In this document: positions 12,901-21,960 of the stretch, in pieces
Position numbering within the stretch: position 1 is the stretch's first letter
Layout of the letters: each line of letters opens with the position of its first letter
NCBI GenBank assembly: GCA_018398805.1
Contig: JAGFBZ010000289.1
Span: 4,481,001 to 4,545,000 of the forward strand
Length of the DNA stretch: 64,000 nt
From: Hirundichthys speculiger
Taxonomy: Eukaryota > Chordata > Actinopteri > Beloniformes > Exocoetidae
Reading direction: 5' to 3'
Notes under the pieces: model-generated
What the model was told of the DNA's origin: nothing
What the model saw: the letters and a program-made list of their open reading frames with translations, nothing else
Databases searched by the model: none
Made by a program: the position numbers and the translations under genes

Positions 12901-15900
12901 TGCCATACAACGCTGTTCTCACAGCATGGATTACAACATACAGGCTTGTATTTAACAATAATTATCCATATAAATTAAACTGTGAATTTATATATATATT
13001 TAAACGCAGACTATGTTCGATCTTCTTCTATGATTCGTTCAAAAGTAATCTCTCTAAAGAATACAGCTAAGGCAGTGTGCATGATACAACACAGTTCAGT
13101 GTCTACTATGTACATTGTTGAAACTGTTTTACTGGAGTAGCTATCAACAATCCTGTTAGCATCAGGATATTTTGTTTTTAAGTCTGTTTTCCTGACAGGA
13201 TGTGATACAGGCAGGCCAGGCCACCCTGCCAAGTGAAAATGGTCTTACCCTTTCCAGACTAGAAGGGAGCAACAATCGTTTCTCTAAGTTTAGGTAGGTT
13301 AAGCAGTTCTATTTAATTTCTAACTTAGAACATTTTTTGTCTCAGTTAGTGAGAAACCACAACATTGCACAGTAGTCGTTACAATGTCTGAGCTTAAAAA
13401 CGGGACTACATGATGTCTGGAAAATTTGCAAAGAAGTTAGGGTTGTTTTGAATTTTGAAAGTATACAACCAAGATGCCCAGCCTCTTCCGTCTCACCTCC
13501 ATCAAAAACCGTGCTTCTCGAATCACGCCTCCACAACACATGAAATGCACACTTAAATGGCCACAAAATAAGCGAGGGTGGTGATGTCAGTATTGTTAAC
13601 ATGCTGCTAACAAGCACTCCCCATAAAGACGATGCAAAGATCATTCACGACATTTTAAATCTGACAAAGCATGATACAATATACACATGCGGCACACCAC
13701 AATGGACAGGAAAAAAGTGCGACTTTAAGCTTATGATCTAGACCATTTTAATCTAAATAACACATAATTCCAATACCAAACACCTAAGTGAAAACATCAT
13801 ACAACAACAAGAATGGGACAGCTGCTACAAAAACATGCCGGTTACCTCTATGCAACAAAACAATTCACTGAGCCAGCAGCTGAAGGAGAGCAAAAGACCT
13901 GATCGCTTTCTGCAGCCACTCTGGATTGTGTCTTACTTTTGGTTTTTCGCCATAATAACTCATATTCCAGTTCAAAACTCCAGTAAATTCATGTAATTTC
14001 AAGTCAGCCTGTCTTTCTCTAAGATTTGATTCCAATTTGCGAACACTTCCTGACAACATGCCGATCTTTCTGCCTATTATCTCTCTGGATAGCTATTCAT
14101 TTGATGTTTCTCACAGAAAAATATGCAAATGCACAAATCGGCTACAAGCTGTACAGCCTGGCCTACGGCAGCACAGAACGTAGTCAGATAGGCCAACTGT
14201 AACCCAGAAATTAACAAGGTTTTTTTACATGTTCCATTCAAGTGACAAGGCATCAAACCGGCTGAACCACAGGTAATATGATTAAAAGCCATACGGACAA
14301 TCACAGGTTCAACAGAAATACAGCTATCACAGTTCAGTCCCTTCAGCCCCCTCAGTTTTTGTTGCCAGAGGAAACATATCAATATTAACATTTTTTATTT
14401 CAGGCAATATCCAGCATACAGCCTTTCTTTGTCAACCCATGCATCTCTTTTTTTTATAAAAGAAAAAAAAAAAAACCAAAATAAAAAATGGAAAAATGCT
14501 GCTTGAAATGATCAGCTTTAATTCTCAAAAGTTAGTAGACAAAACACTTTTGTTCTTGCTTTTTTTTAAAATGTTTTTATCTTTGCTGTAAGCGTTCAGC
14601 TCTAAACAGCAGTTACAAAGTTGCTTGATATTATGAAATAAGTCGTTAACCACACTGTACAAGTACTTTATTTTGTCCCAACTAGAAAGATTTTGCAGAA
14701 AGGTGTCACAACTGTCTGTGGCCTAACTTCAGAAAGCTGAAATGTTATTACATGAGCGTAAAATTGTCTGTCAAGCTTTGTTTTTTTGGTTGTCTTTTTT
14801 TTCTTTCATATTTTTAATAAATTAGTTTAGTGTGCCCTAGTGTGACTTTGTTTTCATTGCATTTTGCACACCAGTTTTCCACCATGATTTTTGTGTTAAG
14901 CTATAAGAGCGTGCATCATTTCTTGGGATTTCCTCATGCTTAAGCAGTATTCACTAAGCAAAGGAGTAGCATAATGCTACCACCAACAAAAACTAATATA
15001 AAACTATTTCATTACACAAACAATGACAACAACAGTAGGAAAAAAAGTCAAATATTGTCAAAATTATAAGGAGCATGAGTGCAACAAATGTTTTTTATCT
15101 TCACAAAATTGGGGAAAATTATGACGACGGAGTCTACAACAAATTTGTATCACGCTATTTTGTCCAGCCACCAGTGCAGAATCAAAGTAACTTTGAAAAA
15201 ATAAATATCAAGCAAATATTCACCTTTGAAAAAAAATGGACCAGTCAGTTTTCTGTTCATCAAGATGGTTTAATTACTTACTAGAAGATATTCTCATCAG
15301 TTTTCTCTTATTCAGCAAATTAATTGATCATGTAATGAAATACTGTTCTGTGATTACTGGGATCACAGTAGTGCAAAAAAGAAAAAAAAAAAACAAGTAT
15401 TTGTACCAACTCTACAGCAGGTCTGAAGCCTCCACAAAACCTAAAAAAAACCTAAAAGTTCTCTCAGACAAAGGTGCACGTCGTACCTGGATGCGTTCAG
15501 ACTCTAGATGCTTTCTTAGGCCCAGCTCATCCAGCTCCTGGGTGTTGGGTACACCATAGTTCCCAACAATTGGGTAGGTCAGGGTCAGGATCTGACCTCG
15601 GTAGCTGGGGTCAGTTAAGGCCTCAGGATAGCTACAGCAGGGAAACCGCAAGACAAACATGGCAAAAGATTGTAGTGATATGAACACACGCTCATCCACA
15701 AATGGAGAAAATCCAGCAAAACTTAAAAACACAAAGAAAAGCATGTGAATCTCTTGGGACTAACTGGTGCTCTGCACTAATTTGCCCCAAAAAATGTGAT
15801 TTAAACTTAATTTAAGTCACAATATTAGACAAACAAAATGAAGTTAAGCCAATAAACACATCAATATAATTTCTTTATTGTCTTCATTGAACACACCCAT

Positions 15901-17754
15901 TAAAAAATGTACAGCACTGGTGGAATAAAGTAAGTGTTACTCTTGGTGTTAGTAGCTCGCTGAAGCTTCTTTGGCAGCAATGTCTTCATGCAGCTCTGAA
16001 TCTGATCCGCACAATGTTCAGATGGAACTTTTGACCGGCCGTCTTCACGGAGCTACGTCAGATGAGACATCATAGGATGTGAACGGCTCTCCTCAGGTCA
16101 CTCCAAAGCATCTTTGTGGGGTTCACATCTGACCTCTGACTGAGCCCCTTTAAAAGGTAGATTTTCTTTTTCTGTCATTGTCAGGGTCACTGTCCTGCTG
16201 TATCACCCAACGTCTGCAAAGCTTGCTTCTACAAAATACTGACTCCACTTAGCCTTCGTTTCAAGAATTAGTCTGTGAGTTCACTTACTTCTTTCCACCA
16301 GGCACCGTGGATGCCTGAGCAGTGTGTTCAATAAAGATGAGAGAAATTATAATTAATCTGATTATGTGTAGTCTGAAGCACATGGTGTTCTTCTGTAATG
16401 GTGACTCTTTTTTTTTTTTTTTTAAGAAATATGACATGAATTTGTTAAAGTGCACAGTTCTGTTTAAGATCCCATAGTGTTGCAGCAAAAGTCAGCAGGT
16501 CTTCTTACCCCACCAGACCAGTGTTGAAGACGAGTTCCCCAGCTGCAGAGATATCATGCCCAAAGGAAAACCCTTTCATCCTGGTTCCATCCTCCAACAC
16601 CAGGTGGGCTGTCTGAGCCTGAGAGTTAAAAGACAGCAGACAGATGTCAAGCAAAATCTCACCCAGGAATACTGCATTCCATTAAAAAGGAAAAAAAAAA
16701 AACAAAAAAAACTCAGTGCTGAAACTGCAGGTCATTGTGAAAGGTGCTGTGAATGCTGAGGCTGACAAATCTCCCCTTCTTCTGTTGCGTGTGCAAGCGA
16801 GAGTGCGTGTCTGTGTTCGAGAGAGCTGGTGAGATAGAACTTATAAATGTTGAGACTAGTGCAACCACAGCCTCCAACATTACTTGCTTCTCTTGCACAG
16901 AGGATATAGAGATATAAAATATGCAAACGTAGAAATGAAATGTTGACGGAAGCTATTTTGGGGCTCAAAGATGTAGTAGACTAAGTGGTGCTTGAAAACA
17001 ATGACACAACAGCCACATCTCTGACAAAATACAACAAGACAGTGTCTCCCAAACATGATGCAACACTCTCTACGTTTTACACATATGATGCACCCAACTA
17101 CAACAGCTGCGCAGAGACAGCTGTCAGTAAATCATGTCAACTAAGAGCCCCTTACTAACATTTTTGTGGCTGACACACACTACATTTCACCTGTTTACTT
17201 CTACTCACTTACACTTTTTTTTTCAGGATTATTCGTGTGAGCTTGAAAGAAACTTTTTTTTTTTTTTTAACCAGATAGTATGCATTTGGTCAAATGACAA
17301 CCCAGCAGGCAGTGCGTGTTTAAATATTTCCAACTTTTTCATTTGCCTCATTATCTTGCCATGCAGAGAATAAGGCCATTTCTGATATTAATGATTTAAC
17401 ACCTAATGCTTTATGTACCTGTATGTTCATTTTTTTTTTTTTATCTTTATTTTATTCTCTAGAAAACCGTAAGAACCGAGTGTAATTAAAAACTATTTAA
17501 CCGTCAGTAAGGGGCACGTCGCTCAGTCCAGTATTTTCCCATATGGTCTGACCTGAGGAGACCTGGTTCTCAATTAGCAGCACTAGTGTTTAAAAACTGT
17601 TATTTATCATTGACAACTGCGTTTTCTTACCTTCACGCTTAAATGTTTTGCCGTTTGAAATCCGCAGCCAGCCAATGTTGCCCACTTTTCTGCCAACCGT
17701 GCATCCTTGTCTCAGAGATTTAACAACTCCGTAAGCCAAGAGAATTTTTGTCAT
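702..17754 (-). CDS. cps1: cps1, carbamoyl-phosphate synthetase (CPS III type), exons 1-18, 3' part outside window
   Basis: The gene encodes the mitochondrial matrix enzyme that makes carbamoyl phosphate for the urea cycle. Eighteen coding exons were placed by matching translated pieces to vertebrate CPS1 and by GT/AG junctions. Introns 2-17 agree in phase from exon to exon; only the exon 1-2 junction fails. In order they give the transit peptide (exon 1), the small-subunit N-terminal domain (exons 2-7), the class I glutaminase domain (exons 8-11), the linker (exon 12) and the start of the first ATP-grasp synthetase half (exons 13-18). CAD was excluded because segments such as [18 protein letters not shown] and [16 protein letters not shown] match CPS1 better, and CAD lacks a transit peptide. 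Cys in FGICMGN and His/Glu in FHPE point to glutamine use, as in fish CPS III. About 730 of roughly 1500 residues are covered. Introns are rich in transposons. Confidence 0.96.
940..990. repeat. Short LINE-tail-like repeat
   Basis: The text AAAAATACTTTATTCATCCC followed by AGAAAAGGAAATTTG resembles the common teleost tail ACTTTATT-ATCCC-AGGGGAAATT. A better copy lies at 18226-18266. Such tails usually mark the 3' end of non-LTR retrotransposons. Confidence 0.4.
1019..1163 (-). CDS. cps1: cps1 exon 17
   Basis: This 145-bp exon encodes [20 protein letters not shown], then EYEVVRD, ending [13 protein letters not shown]. It is the ATP-grasp segment that precedes exon 18. It has a TTTTAG acceptor and a GTAACT donor. 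It starts in phase 0, and the single G left at its end completes the first Gly codon of exon 18. Confidence 0.93.
2005..2958. mobile_element. Non-autonomous hAT-like transposon (954 bp) with 8-bp target duplication
   Basis: The ends TAGAGGTGTC and GACATCTCTA are near-perfect inverted repeats. The element is flanked on both sides by GTCTATAA (1997-2004 and 2959-2966), an exact 8-bp duplication typical of hAT elements. Subterminal repeats of TATCGGTATCGG lie at both ends (2015-2110 and 2840-2950). The centre holds a large inverted repeat (about 2241-2310 against 2430-2497) around a loop with four copies of GTCGCTA. No transposase is encoded, so it would depend on a helper. It sits in the cps1 intron between exons 16 and 17. 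Confidence 0.85.
3197..3252. repeat. Short tandem repeat
   Basis: About four imperfect copies of TGTTTGAC(T/C)AAC follow each other just downstream of cps1 exon 16, in the intron. Confidence 0.6.
3269..3397 (-). CDS. cps1: cps1 exon 16
   Basis: This 129-bp exon, phase 0 at both ends, encodes [20 protein letters not shown] followed by YALGGLGSG. That is the glycine-rich nucleotide loop of the first ATP-grasp domain. Its acceptor is a T-run plus TTTTAG and its donor is AAG/GTCAGA. Confidence 0.94.
3517..3674 (-). CDS. cps1: cps1 exon 15
   Basis: This 158-bp exon encodes [20 protein letters not shown] then [13 protein letters not shown] and ends IAPSIAVES. It matches the carboxyphosphate-domain segment that follows [10 protein letters not shown] in vertebrate CPS1. 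It starts with two codon bases and ends in phase 0 at TCG/GTAAGA. Confidence 0.95.
3877..4066 (-). CDS. cps1: cps1 exon 14
   Basis: This 190-bp exon encodes [20 protein letters not shown] through [16 protein letters not shown]. The acceptor ACATGAAG/GAGG has a weak pyrimidine tract. It was chosen because exon 13 ends AIKAMK and the family continues EEN at this point. The donor is GTG/GTAAGA. Confidence 0.93.
4067..5091 (-). other. cps1 intron 13, with a 32-bp hairpin
   Basis: No exon is visible. At 4821-4852 and 4854-4885 there are two 32-base arms that are inverted copies with four mismatches and a one-base loop. The outer ends are ATCAGTTACAC and GTGTAACTGAT. It looks like a small foldback element or MITE relic. 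Confidence 0.6.
5092..5187 (-). CDS. cps1: cps1 exon 13: start of the large synthetase domain
   Basis: This 96-bp, phase-0 exon encodes [20 protein letters not shown] then [12 protein letters not shown]. The [20 protein letters not shown] motif is the hallmark opening of the CPS large subunit. It has a CTG/CAG-type acceptor and a GTGAGA donor. Confidence 0.95.
5395..5493 (-). CDS. cps1: cps1 exon 12: end of glutaminase domain and linker
   Basis: This 99-bp, phase-0 exon encodes [20 protein letters not shown] followed by [13 protein letters not shown]. It is the last helix of the small domain and the proline-rich linker to the synthetase domain. It has a TTTCTAG acceptor and an AAG/GTACAG donor. 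Confidence 0.93.
5494..7662 (-). other. cps1 intron 11, no recognised cps1 exon
   Basis: The intron contains long T-runs (5957-6002) and low-complexity sequence. The only structure of note is a plus-strand TATA-like site, ATG and splice donor near 6566-6706, listed as a finding. I see no known repeat family in the rest. Confidence 0.5.
7663..7740 (-). CDS. cps1: cps1 exon 11: glutaminase His-Glu motif
   Basis: This 78-bp, phase-0 exon encodes [20 protein letters not shown] then GPTDTE. FHPE carries the catalytic His (7696-7698) and Glu (7690-7692) of class I glutamine amidotransferases. It has a TTTCCAG acceptor and a GAG/GTAATT donor. Confidence 0.95.
7980..8121 (-). CDS. cps1: cps1 exon 10
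   Basis: This 142-bp exon encodes [20 protein letters not shown] then [14 protein letters not shown] and ends NDGTNE. RGQNQPV and ITAQNHGY are conserved in the small subunit of CPS enzymes. It enters after two codon bases and leaves in phase 0 at GAG/GTTAAT. Confidence 0.95.
8748..8854 (-). CDS. cps1: cps1 exon 9: nucleophile elbow with catalytic Cys
   Basis: This 107-bp exon encodes [20 protein letters not shown] then [16 protein letters not shown]. The codon at 8813-8815 is TGT (Cys) in FGICMGN. Human CPS1 has Ser at this place (GISTGN) and cannot use glutamine. A Cys is what glutamine-dependent CPS enzymes carry. The donor is ACAG/GTGAAC. Confidence 0.96.
9804..9932 (-). CDS. cps1: cps1 exon 8
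   Basis: This 129-bp, phase-0 exon encodes [20 protein letters not shown] then [15 protein letters not shown] and ends VDNVRK. SNGPGDP is the oxyanion-side loop of class I glutaminases. Human CPS1 has AGGPGNP here, so this copy also keeps the form usual in active glutaminases. Confidence 0.95.
10149..11055. mobile_element. GGGCCC-ended MITE, copy A (about 907 bp)
   Basis: The ends are GGCCCCGATC and GATCGGGCCC. The element is rich in CGCTA and TACCCGC repeats near both ends and contains no transposase. Inner landmarks such as ATAGGAATTGTCTGTG and CCAATGG-type boxes recur in inverted order in copy B at 59737-60527. A three-base TAA duplication is clear for copy B but not here. The short 3-bp duplication and GC-rich ends suggest a PIF/Harbinger-type MITE; the superfamily is an inference. 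Located in cps1 intron 7. Confidence 0.7.
11069..12074. mobile_element. hAT-like element (1006 bp) carrying a nested insertion
   Basis: It begins CAGTGATTCCCAAAGTGTGG, a familiar vertebrate hAT end, and closes with GGAATGGCTG. Flanks ATCTAATT (11061-11068) and ATCTATTT (12075-12082) are an 8-bp duplication with one mismatch. A second element with TTAA flanks is inserted inside it at 11147-11766. No transposase frame is seen. Confidence 0.75.
11147..11766. mobile_element. TTAA-flanked element (620 bp) nested in the hAT
   Basis: Both sides carry TTAA (11143-11146 and 11767-11770). The ends AGGAGCAAAAAGCG and, inverted, AGGAGCAATAAGTG match well. TTAA duplications are made by piggyBac and Kolobok transposases; I cannot tell which. 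Inside is CACCATGG (ATG 11319-11321), a strong start context, followed after five codons by a splice-donor-like GTAAGT at 11334. The 11500-11660 part is GC-rich with a repeated ATGAACGCAC motif. Confidence 0.7.
12217..12306 (-). CDS. cps1: cps1 exon 7
   Basis: This 90-bp, phase-0 exon encodes [20 protein letters not shown] followed by [10 protein letters not shown]. It is the start of the glutaminase fold. It has a CACCAG acceptor and an AAG/GTAAGA donor. Confidence 0.95.
12420..12512 (-). CDS. cps1: cps1 exon 6
   Basis: This 93-bp, phase-0 exon encodes [20 protein letters not shown] then [11 protein letters not shown]. It has a TCCTCAG acceptor and an AAG/GTAACA donor. Confidence 0.94.
12603..12659 (-). 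CDS. cps1: cps1 exon 5
   Basis: This short 57-bp, phase-0 exon encodes [19 protein letters not shown], almost identical to the vertebrate family. The donor AAG/GTTTTA is non-typical, but the flanking protein junction to GTVLGK supports it. Confidence 0.93.
12747..12836 (-). CDS. cps1: cps1 exon 4
   Basis: This 90-bp, phase-0 exon encodes [20 protein letters not shown] then [10 protein letters not shown]. It has a CTTTAG acceptor and an AAG/GTTGGG donor. Confidence 0.94.
12837..15486 (-). other. cps1 intron 3, nothing recognised
   Basis: About 2.6 kb with scattered A- and T-runs. The open frames here (for example near 13342-13644 and 14077-14391) show no known domain and no splice logic tying them to cps1. 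Confidence 0.5.
15487..15631 (-). CDS. cps1: cps1 exon 3
   Basis: This 145-bp exon encodes [20 protein letters not shown] then [18 protein letters not shown] and ends LESERIQ. The first Gly codon is split with exon 2 (GG/C). It has a CTGTAG acceptor and a GTACGA donor. Confidence 0.95.
15860..16260 (-). mobile_element. Tc1-like transposon fragment
   Basis: The text around 15960-16200 (GAAGCTTCTTTGGCAGCAAT, CTGATCCGCACAATGTTCAG, CAAAGCATCTTTGTGGGGTT) follows a widely repeated fish Tc1/mariner relative read in reverse. The frame is lost. It lies in cps1 intron 2. Confidence 0.5.
16509..16618 (-). CDS. cps1: cps1 exon 2: start of the small domain
   Basis: This 110-bp exon encodes [20 protein letters not shown] then [17 protein letters not shown]. 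Human CPS1 joins it directly to a first exon ending LSVK. It requires phase 0 at its start, which matters for the exon 1 frame problem. Confidence 0.95.
16619..17630 (-). other. cps1 intron 1, nothing recognised
   Basis: It has T-runs at about 17214-17223, 17255-17269 and 17431-17443. I see no exon that would repair the phase between exons 1 and 2. Confidence 0.5.
17631..17754 (-). CDS. cps1: cps1 exon 1: start codon and transit peptide, with frame disruption
   Basis: Translation starts at the ATG at 17752-17754 with [17 protein letters not shown], close to human MTRILTAFKVVRTLKTG, a basic amphipathic mitochondrial signal. The donor GTGAAG/GTAAGA is strong. From the ATG, 124 bases reach the donor, which is 41 codons plus one base. 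Exon 2, however, needs phase 0. The other frame ends HLSVK just as human ends LLSVK, and carries KW as human does. So the frame changes inside the exon. The A4 run at 17686-17689 is the simplest place for one extra base. It could be an assembly error, an allele or a real lesion. Confidence 0.85.
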
Positions 17755-18190
17755 ATTAGCCTAAAGTTAACGTTTTAGTAAATTCGCACGGGTTCACCCG
17801 GTCGTTGAAAAACCAAATGTATAAACTACTGAATTAGTTAATTTGAAATGAACTACGTGTGATATCCCACTGGGTAAAGACGCGTGAGTTTCGGGCTTCC
17901 CCTCGTGAACAGCGGCTGCAGATAAAGTTTAAGTGGGCGCTTGATTCGTTGACGTGGATTGGCCGCCGGGGCTTTGCTTTTCTCCGCAGATGAAGCGCAC
18001 GGAGTTTAGATTGGTCTTTCGGAAAACGCCTACTTTCTGTCGAAAAAACTGAAACTGAACAGTTGACTGAAATATGTTGAAATAGTTACGAATAAAGAAA
18101 CTGTCAAAAAATGGACTGTGGTGCAAACATGTTTTGCTCCTAAAACTGGATATCTCTTATTAATGATTCTGTTGGCTTAGCAGTTGACTT
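17755..18190 (-). promoter_or_regulatory. cps1 5' flank, probable promoter region
   Basis: This is the sequence just upstream of the cps1 start codon, with GC-richer parts at 17880-18000. No convincing TATA box on the minus strand was found. The 5' untranslated region and start site cannot be fixed from sequence. Confidence 0.4.
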
Positions 18191-18203
18191 TTTTTTCTGT
18201 TGC

Positions 18204-18268
18204 CACTATGAAATGAATGAAATGAAATGAAAAATACTTTATTAATCCCAGAGGGGAAATTCAATTTA
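18204..18268. repeat. GAAAT microsatellite with LINE-tail-like repeat
   Basis: Short GAAAT/GAATG repeats run into ACTTTATTAATCCCAGAGGG GAAATTC, a very common teleost retrotransposon tail also seen near 950. Confidence 0.55.
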
Positions 18269-18490
18269 ATGTATTTTAATACACCATTATGGCTAAGCTA
18301 AAACTTAAAATATCGGCTCTCAGATTTATATTAGGGTATAACAAATCTCTCTAAGGTTAACAAGTCATTAAACACACTGAAATGTTGAAGCTGGAAAAGG
18401 AACAAAAGCAAATGCATGGCCAGTGGGAAAGAGTGCACCTGCTGTTGGCAAACTTGTGCAGAGTGCTTTCTGTGCAACAAGCTCTTCACA

Positions 18491-18493
<3 letters not shown>

Positions 18494-18524
<31 letters not shown>
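18494..18524. repeat. T31 homopolymer
   Basis: An uninterrupted run of 31 T bases. It creates poly-Phe and poly-Lys frames that are not genes. Confidence 0.95.
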
Positions 18525-18525
<1 letters not shown>

Positions 18526-19499
18526 AGGCCAATTGCCTGTAAAGAAAAACGCAAACTGTCCGTGAACAGGCTGCATGGTGGTAGGATTAGAGTGGTGTGT
18601 GTATTTGCTGATCGCTGCAAGACTGGTCCTCTGTGGAGAAGGCTGTCTGACTGCCACTCTGCTGTGTTCAGCAGTCTGAACAAAATGGGAGTGAATATCA
18701 GGACCTGAGTAGATCATGAAATACCTCCACACCCCAGAATATGAATTTGAAACTACAGACTGTGGTCTCTTTGGTGCCTCTGTAAAAGTTATTTACATAC
18801 GAAGAGCTTTAAAAAAAATTAATTAATGAAAAAAAAAAAAGATCTCGTGCAAAATGCTGTTGGATTGTCATGCATCTAAGTGTATTAAATGCTAGCATGG
18901 GACATATGTCTGAATGCGGTTGCATTTTGGATTCTTGTATGTTTTAGCTTTGGGTAGGTCTCCTATTGAAATGACCCCATTTCCATGGACAGGGTTTCCC
19001 CTTGTGTAAATAAAGCCAGAGCTCCTGCTGTGGCTCTGTGGAACACTGCTGACATCCAGTGGCAAATCACTCTCAAAACCTTCACTGGAATTTTGATTGA
19101 GGAAATAGCGTTGTAGTGCCAGGGATGACAAGCTGCTGAGTGTATTCACTCGGTAAAATATTTTGTGTCAATTCTACTTTACTTCCTTTCTTTTATTTTC
19201 TGTATGTTGCTACTTTTATCTCACTACTTTTCAGACAGAAACTCTTACAACCCCACTTTAAAAGTAGTTTGGACACCATGGAAAACAGACAGTTTTGAAT
19301 TTGATTGCAGCAAAATGTCTCAAAAACAGTTGGGACAAGGGGATGTTTACCACTTCTTTCTTTTAACAAGAGCTCAATTGAGTACACAGCACAGCAGTAG
19401 GAACTGAGGCAGACCAAAAAGCTATGGCCGGATGCAATCATGCCACTGAATGGTGTTCAAGTCAGATGCAATAAGTGCAATGGTATCTTTAGGTCAAGC

Positions 19500-20320
19500 A
19501 AATAACTAAAGCTATTAAAAGTAAACCAAATTTCAGATGCTCATCTCAATCCATTGGCCACATTCTGACGCGTGTGATTTGCAGGACCTTTATGGATGAA
19601 ATGTCTCAAAGTTTGTGCTATTGCTAAAGAATCATGTATAAGTTTTGCCAATTTTGAATCATGACATCACCACATACAGGCCAAAGAGCATCATTAGGCC
19701 ACACCCATAAGACCTATGGGTGCGTAACTTTGAAAGGAATTGACCAATCAAAATTCTTTTAACAACTTTTCTTTGCTTTTGTTTGTAAATCAATTGGGCC
19801 AAGTTTCATTAAAATCAGATGAATAGTCTCAGACTGGTTTGTTTTACTTTCACTTTTGACTTTTCAAAAATGGCTAGATAATATCATGAAAAAAATGGAC
19901 GTCACTGGGTGTGATGGATCTGTCACCTTCCAAGGAATCTGTTCTCCTGTAGATTTATTAGCTAAAATGTTAAAGTAAATATAACACCACCCCCTGGTGA
20001 GCAATTTGTTTCATATTTGGTACACAGCTTCTTGAGATATTGACATTTAGCAACTGTAGCTACAGAGCACAACTTGACGAGTTCCCAAGGAATGTCGCCC
20101 TGGTGCTAGGTACCAAGTTTCATGAGGTTTGGAGCATAACACCACAAGATACAGACCACATTTAGATCACACCCACAAAATCTATGGGCGTGTGACTTTG
20201 AAAAGGATCAAAATTCAAAATTCAAATCGAAATTCTTGTAACAACTGTGCCTAGTTTTGTGAGCACTGAGCACTTTACTTTCACTTTCAGTTTTTTTTTT
20301 TAAATTGAAAGAACATTTTA
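19500..20320. repeat. Dispersed repeat with two related halves
   Basis: The block CACACCCATAAGACCTATGG near 19703 recurs, diverged, as CACACCCACAAAATCTATGG near 20169. Both are followed by GTG-ACTTTGAAA and then ATTCTT-TAACAACT. Sentences such as CCAAGTTTCATGAGGTTTGG are shared with many fish repeats. The family is not identified. Confidence 0.55.
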
Positions 20321-20699
20321 TAGAAGGAAATGGGCATAATTTTGTTCATTAGATTCTGGATCGGAGCACAAGATAAGTTTTGTTCAAGAGATATGAGGCT
20401 AAACGTATTGAAAAGGTGTACTGAGTTAATTTTAATTGTCAGAGGTCTGGTTGCAGATTGAAATCTTTATACCAGGTTTTGATTAATGTATGATTTTGGC
20501 TGCTCATGTGCCTTTGCAGAAAGTATATAATTATTTTTACAAAATTAGTAGGGTTCCAGCAGTTTTGCTGCTTGGACTCCTAATTACTCTGTCCACAGGA
20601 CATAGTCCAGCTTTTCCACTGTCCATTTTAAATGAGCTTTGGTCCAGAGGAGACAAAGTTGTTTTTGTTTTTAATGTATGATATGCCTCACATATGTCT

Positions 20700-21370
20700 T
20701 CTTCTTAGGACGATAGAGCTTTAACCCACATTTGTAGATGGAATGGCATACTGTGTTCTTTTAGAGTGATTTTTGGAAGTGTTTCTAAGCATATGCACTG
20801 CTTTCTATTACAGAATCATATCATGAATGCAGTGATGCATTCATGCTCAAGGAGCTCAAACACTGTGAGCATCCAGTATTGATTTTTAGGCCTTGTCCTT
20901 TGCACACAGAGATTTCCAGAGTCTCTGAATCTTTTGATGATATTGTGTACTGCAGGTGATGAGATATTCAAAGCCTTTGCATTTTTATGCTGATGGACAT
21001 TATTCTTAAATTGTTCTACAATTTTCAAACACATTGAGCCTCTGCCCAGCATCTACAGCATCTTGGAGACTGCTTCTCCAAGATGCTCTTTTCATATCCA
21101 GTCATGTCGCTGGCCTAATTAGCTGTTGTATGATTTAACAAGTGTTTCTCTGAAATACCACTTTTTTTCAGCCTGTCGTTGCCCAAGTCCCAACTTTCAT
21201 TGTGACATGTTGCTGCTATGAAAATGAGCTTATGTTTTTCACAGAGCAGTAAACTTATTTTCAATACTGATGTTATCTATGTTCTACTGTAAATTAAATA
21301 TGGGTTTATAAGATTTGAAAATCATTGCAATTATTTTTTTATTTTCAGTCTACACAGCGTGACAACTTGT
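20700..21370 (-). mobile_element. Tc1-like transposon fragment with DNA-binding domain
   Basis: The minus-strand frame at 20816-21052 contains IVEQFKNNVHQHKNAKALNI then SSPAVHNIIKRFRDSGNL. That is the helix-turn-helix paired-like domain of Tc1 transposases. No DDE catalytic part follows, so it is a dead fragment. The tail near 21345 (CTACACAGCGTGACAACTTG) is a usual end of a fish Tc1 relative. Confidence 0.7.
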
Positions 21371-21504
21371 TTTGGGAATTGAGGTTGTGATCTGTTACAT
21401 TTAGATGACCCTTTTAGATACTGGTGAAAAATTAATATGTAAAATTAAATAAATGAATCAGTGGTTGTTCAGCCAACTCCAGCACCTACCTGGTGTTGAA
21501 CCAT

Positions 21505-21960
21505 GAGATCTTAAAGACCTCATGGTTCCACACTGTCCTAGTGGAACGCTGAGCTTCTTAGATGCAGCTTTACTTGCTCTTCCAAGAGTGTGTAGGTCTA
21601 GAAAGAGGGGCAGAGCCTTGAGCTACCACACTCTTCTATTATGGAATCAACTTCCGGCCTCGGTCCAGGAGGCAGACTTCCTCTCTATATTTATGGTTAG
21701 TCTTAAGCCCTTCCTTTTTAATAAAGCCTTTAACTCTGCTGTCATCCCTTAGTTATGCCTCTATGAATCAAGGCTGCTGGGGGGGACTCCCATGATGAAC
21801 TGAGGACCTTCATCCTGTCCCTCTTATCTCAGTCTAAGGATGATTTGATAGCATTAACATTGTCTTCTGTAGTCTCTCTCAGCTCTGCAGGTTCTCCCAT
21901 GATGCTGCTGGTTCCTGCTGCAGCTGTTCTTCTCCTGTATTCTTTATGATGGGCAACACA
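21505..21960 (+). mobile_element. L2-like LINE 3' fragment
   Basis: The plus frame at 21522-21752 reads ALSYHTLLLWNQLPASVQEA then DFLSIFMVSLKPFLFNKAF. This is the C-terminal end of ORF2 in L2/Maui-type LINEs of fish (LWN-LP-S-R-A-S-F---LK--LF). It is followed by an untranslated tail. The element is 5' truncated, as is normal for LINEs. Confidence 0.65.

Noticed and set aside
13342..14391. Minus-strand frames of 64-104 residues in cps1 intron 3
   Set aside because: No similarity to CPS or other families, and the flanking cps1 exons already join in phase without them.
18331..18732. 133-residue frame across the T31 run
   Set aside because: It exists only because the homopolymer codes poly-Lys/poly-Phe; the flanks have no similarity to known proteins.
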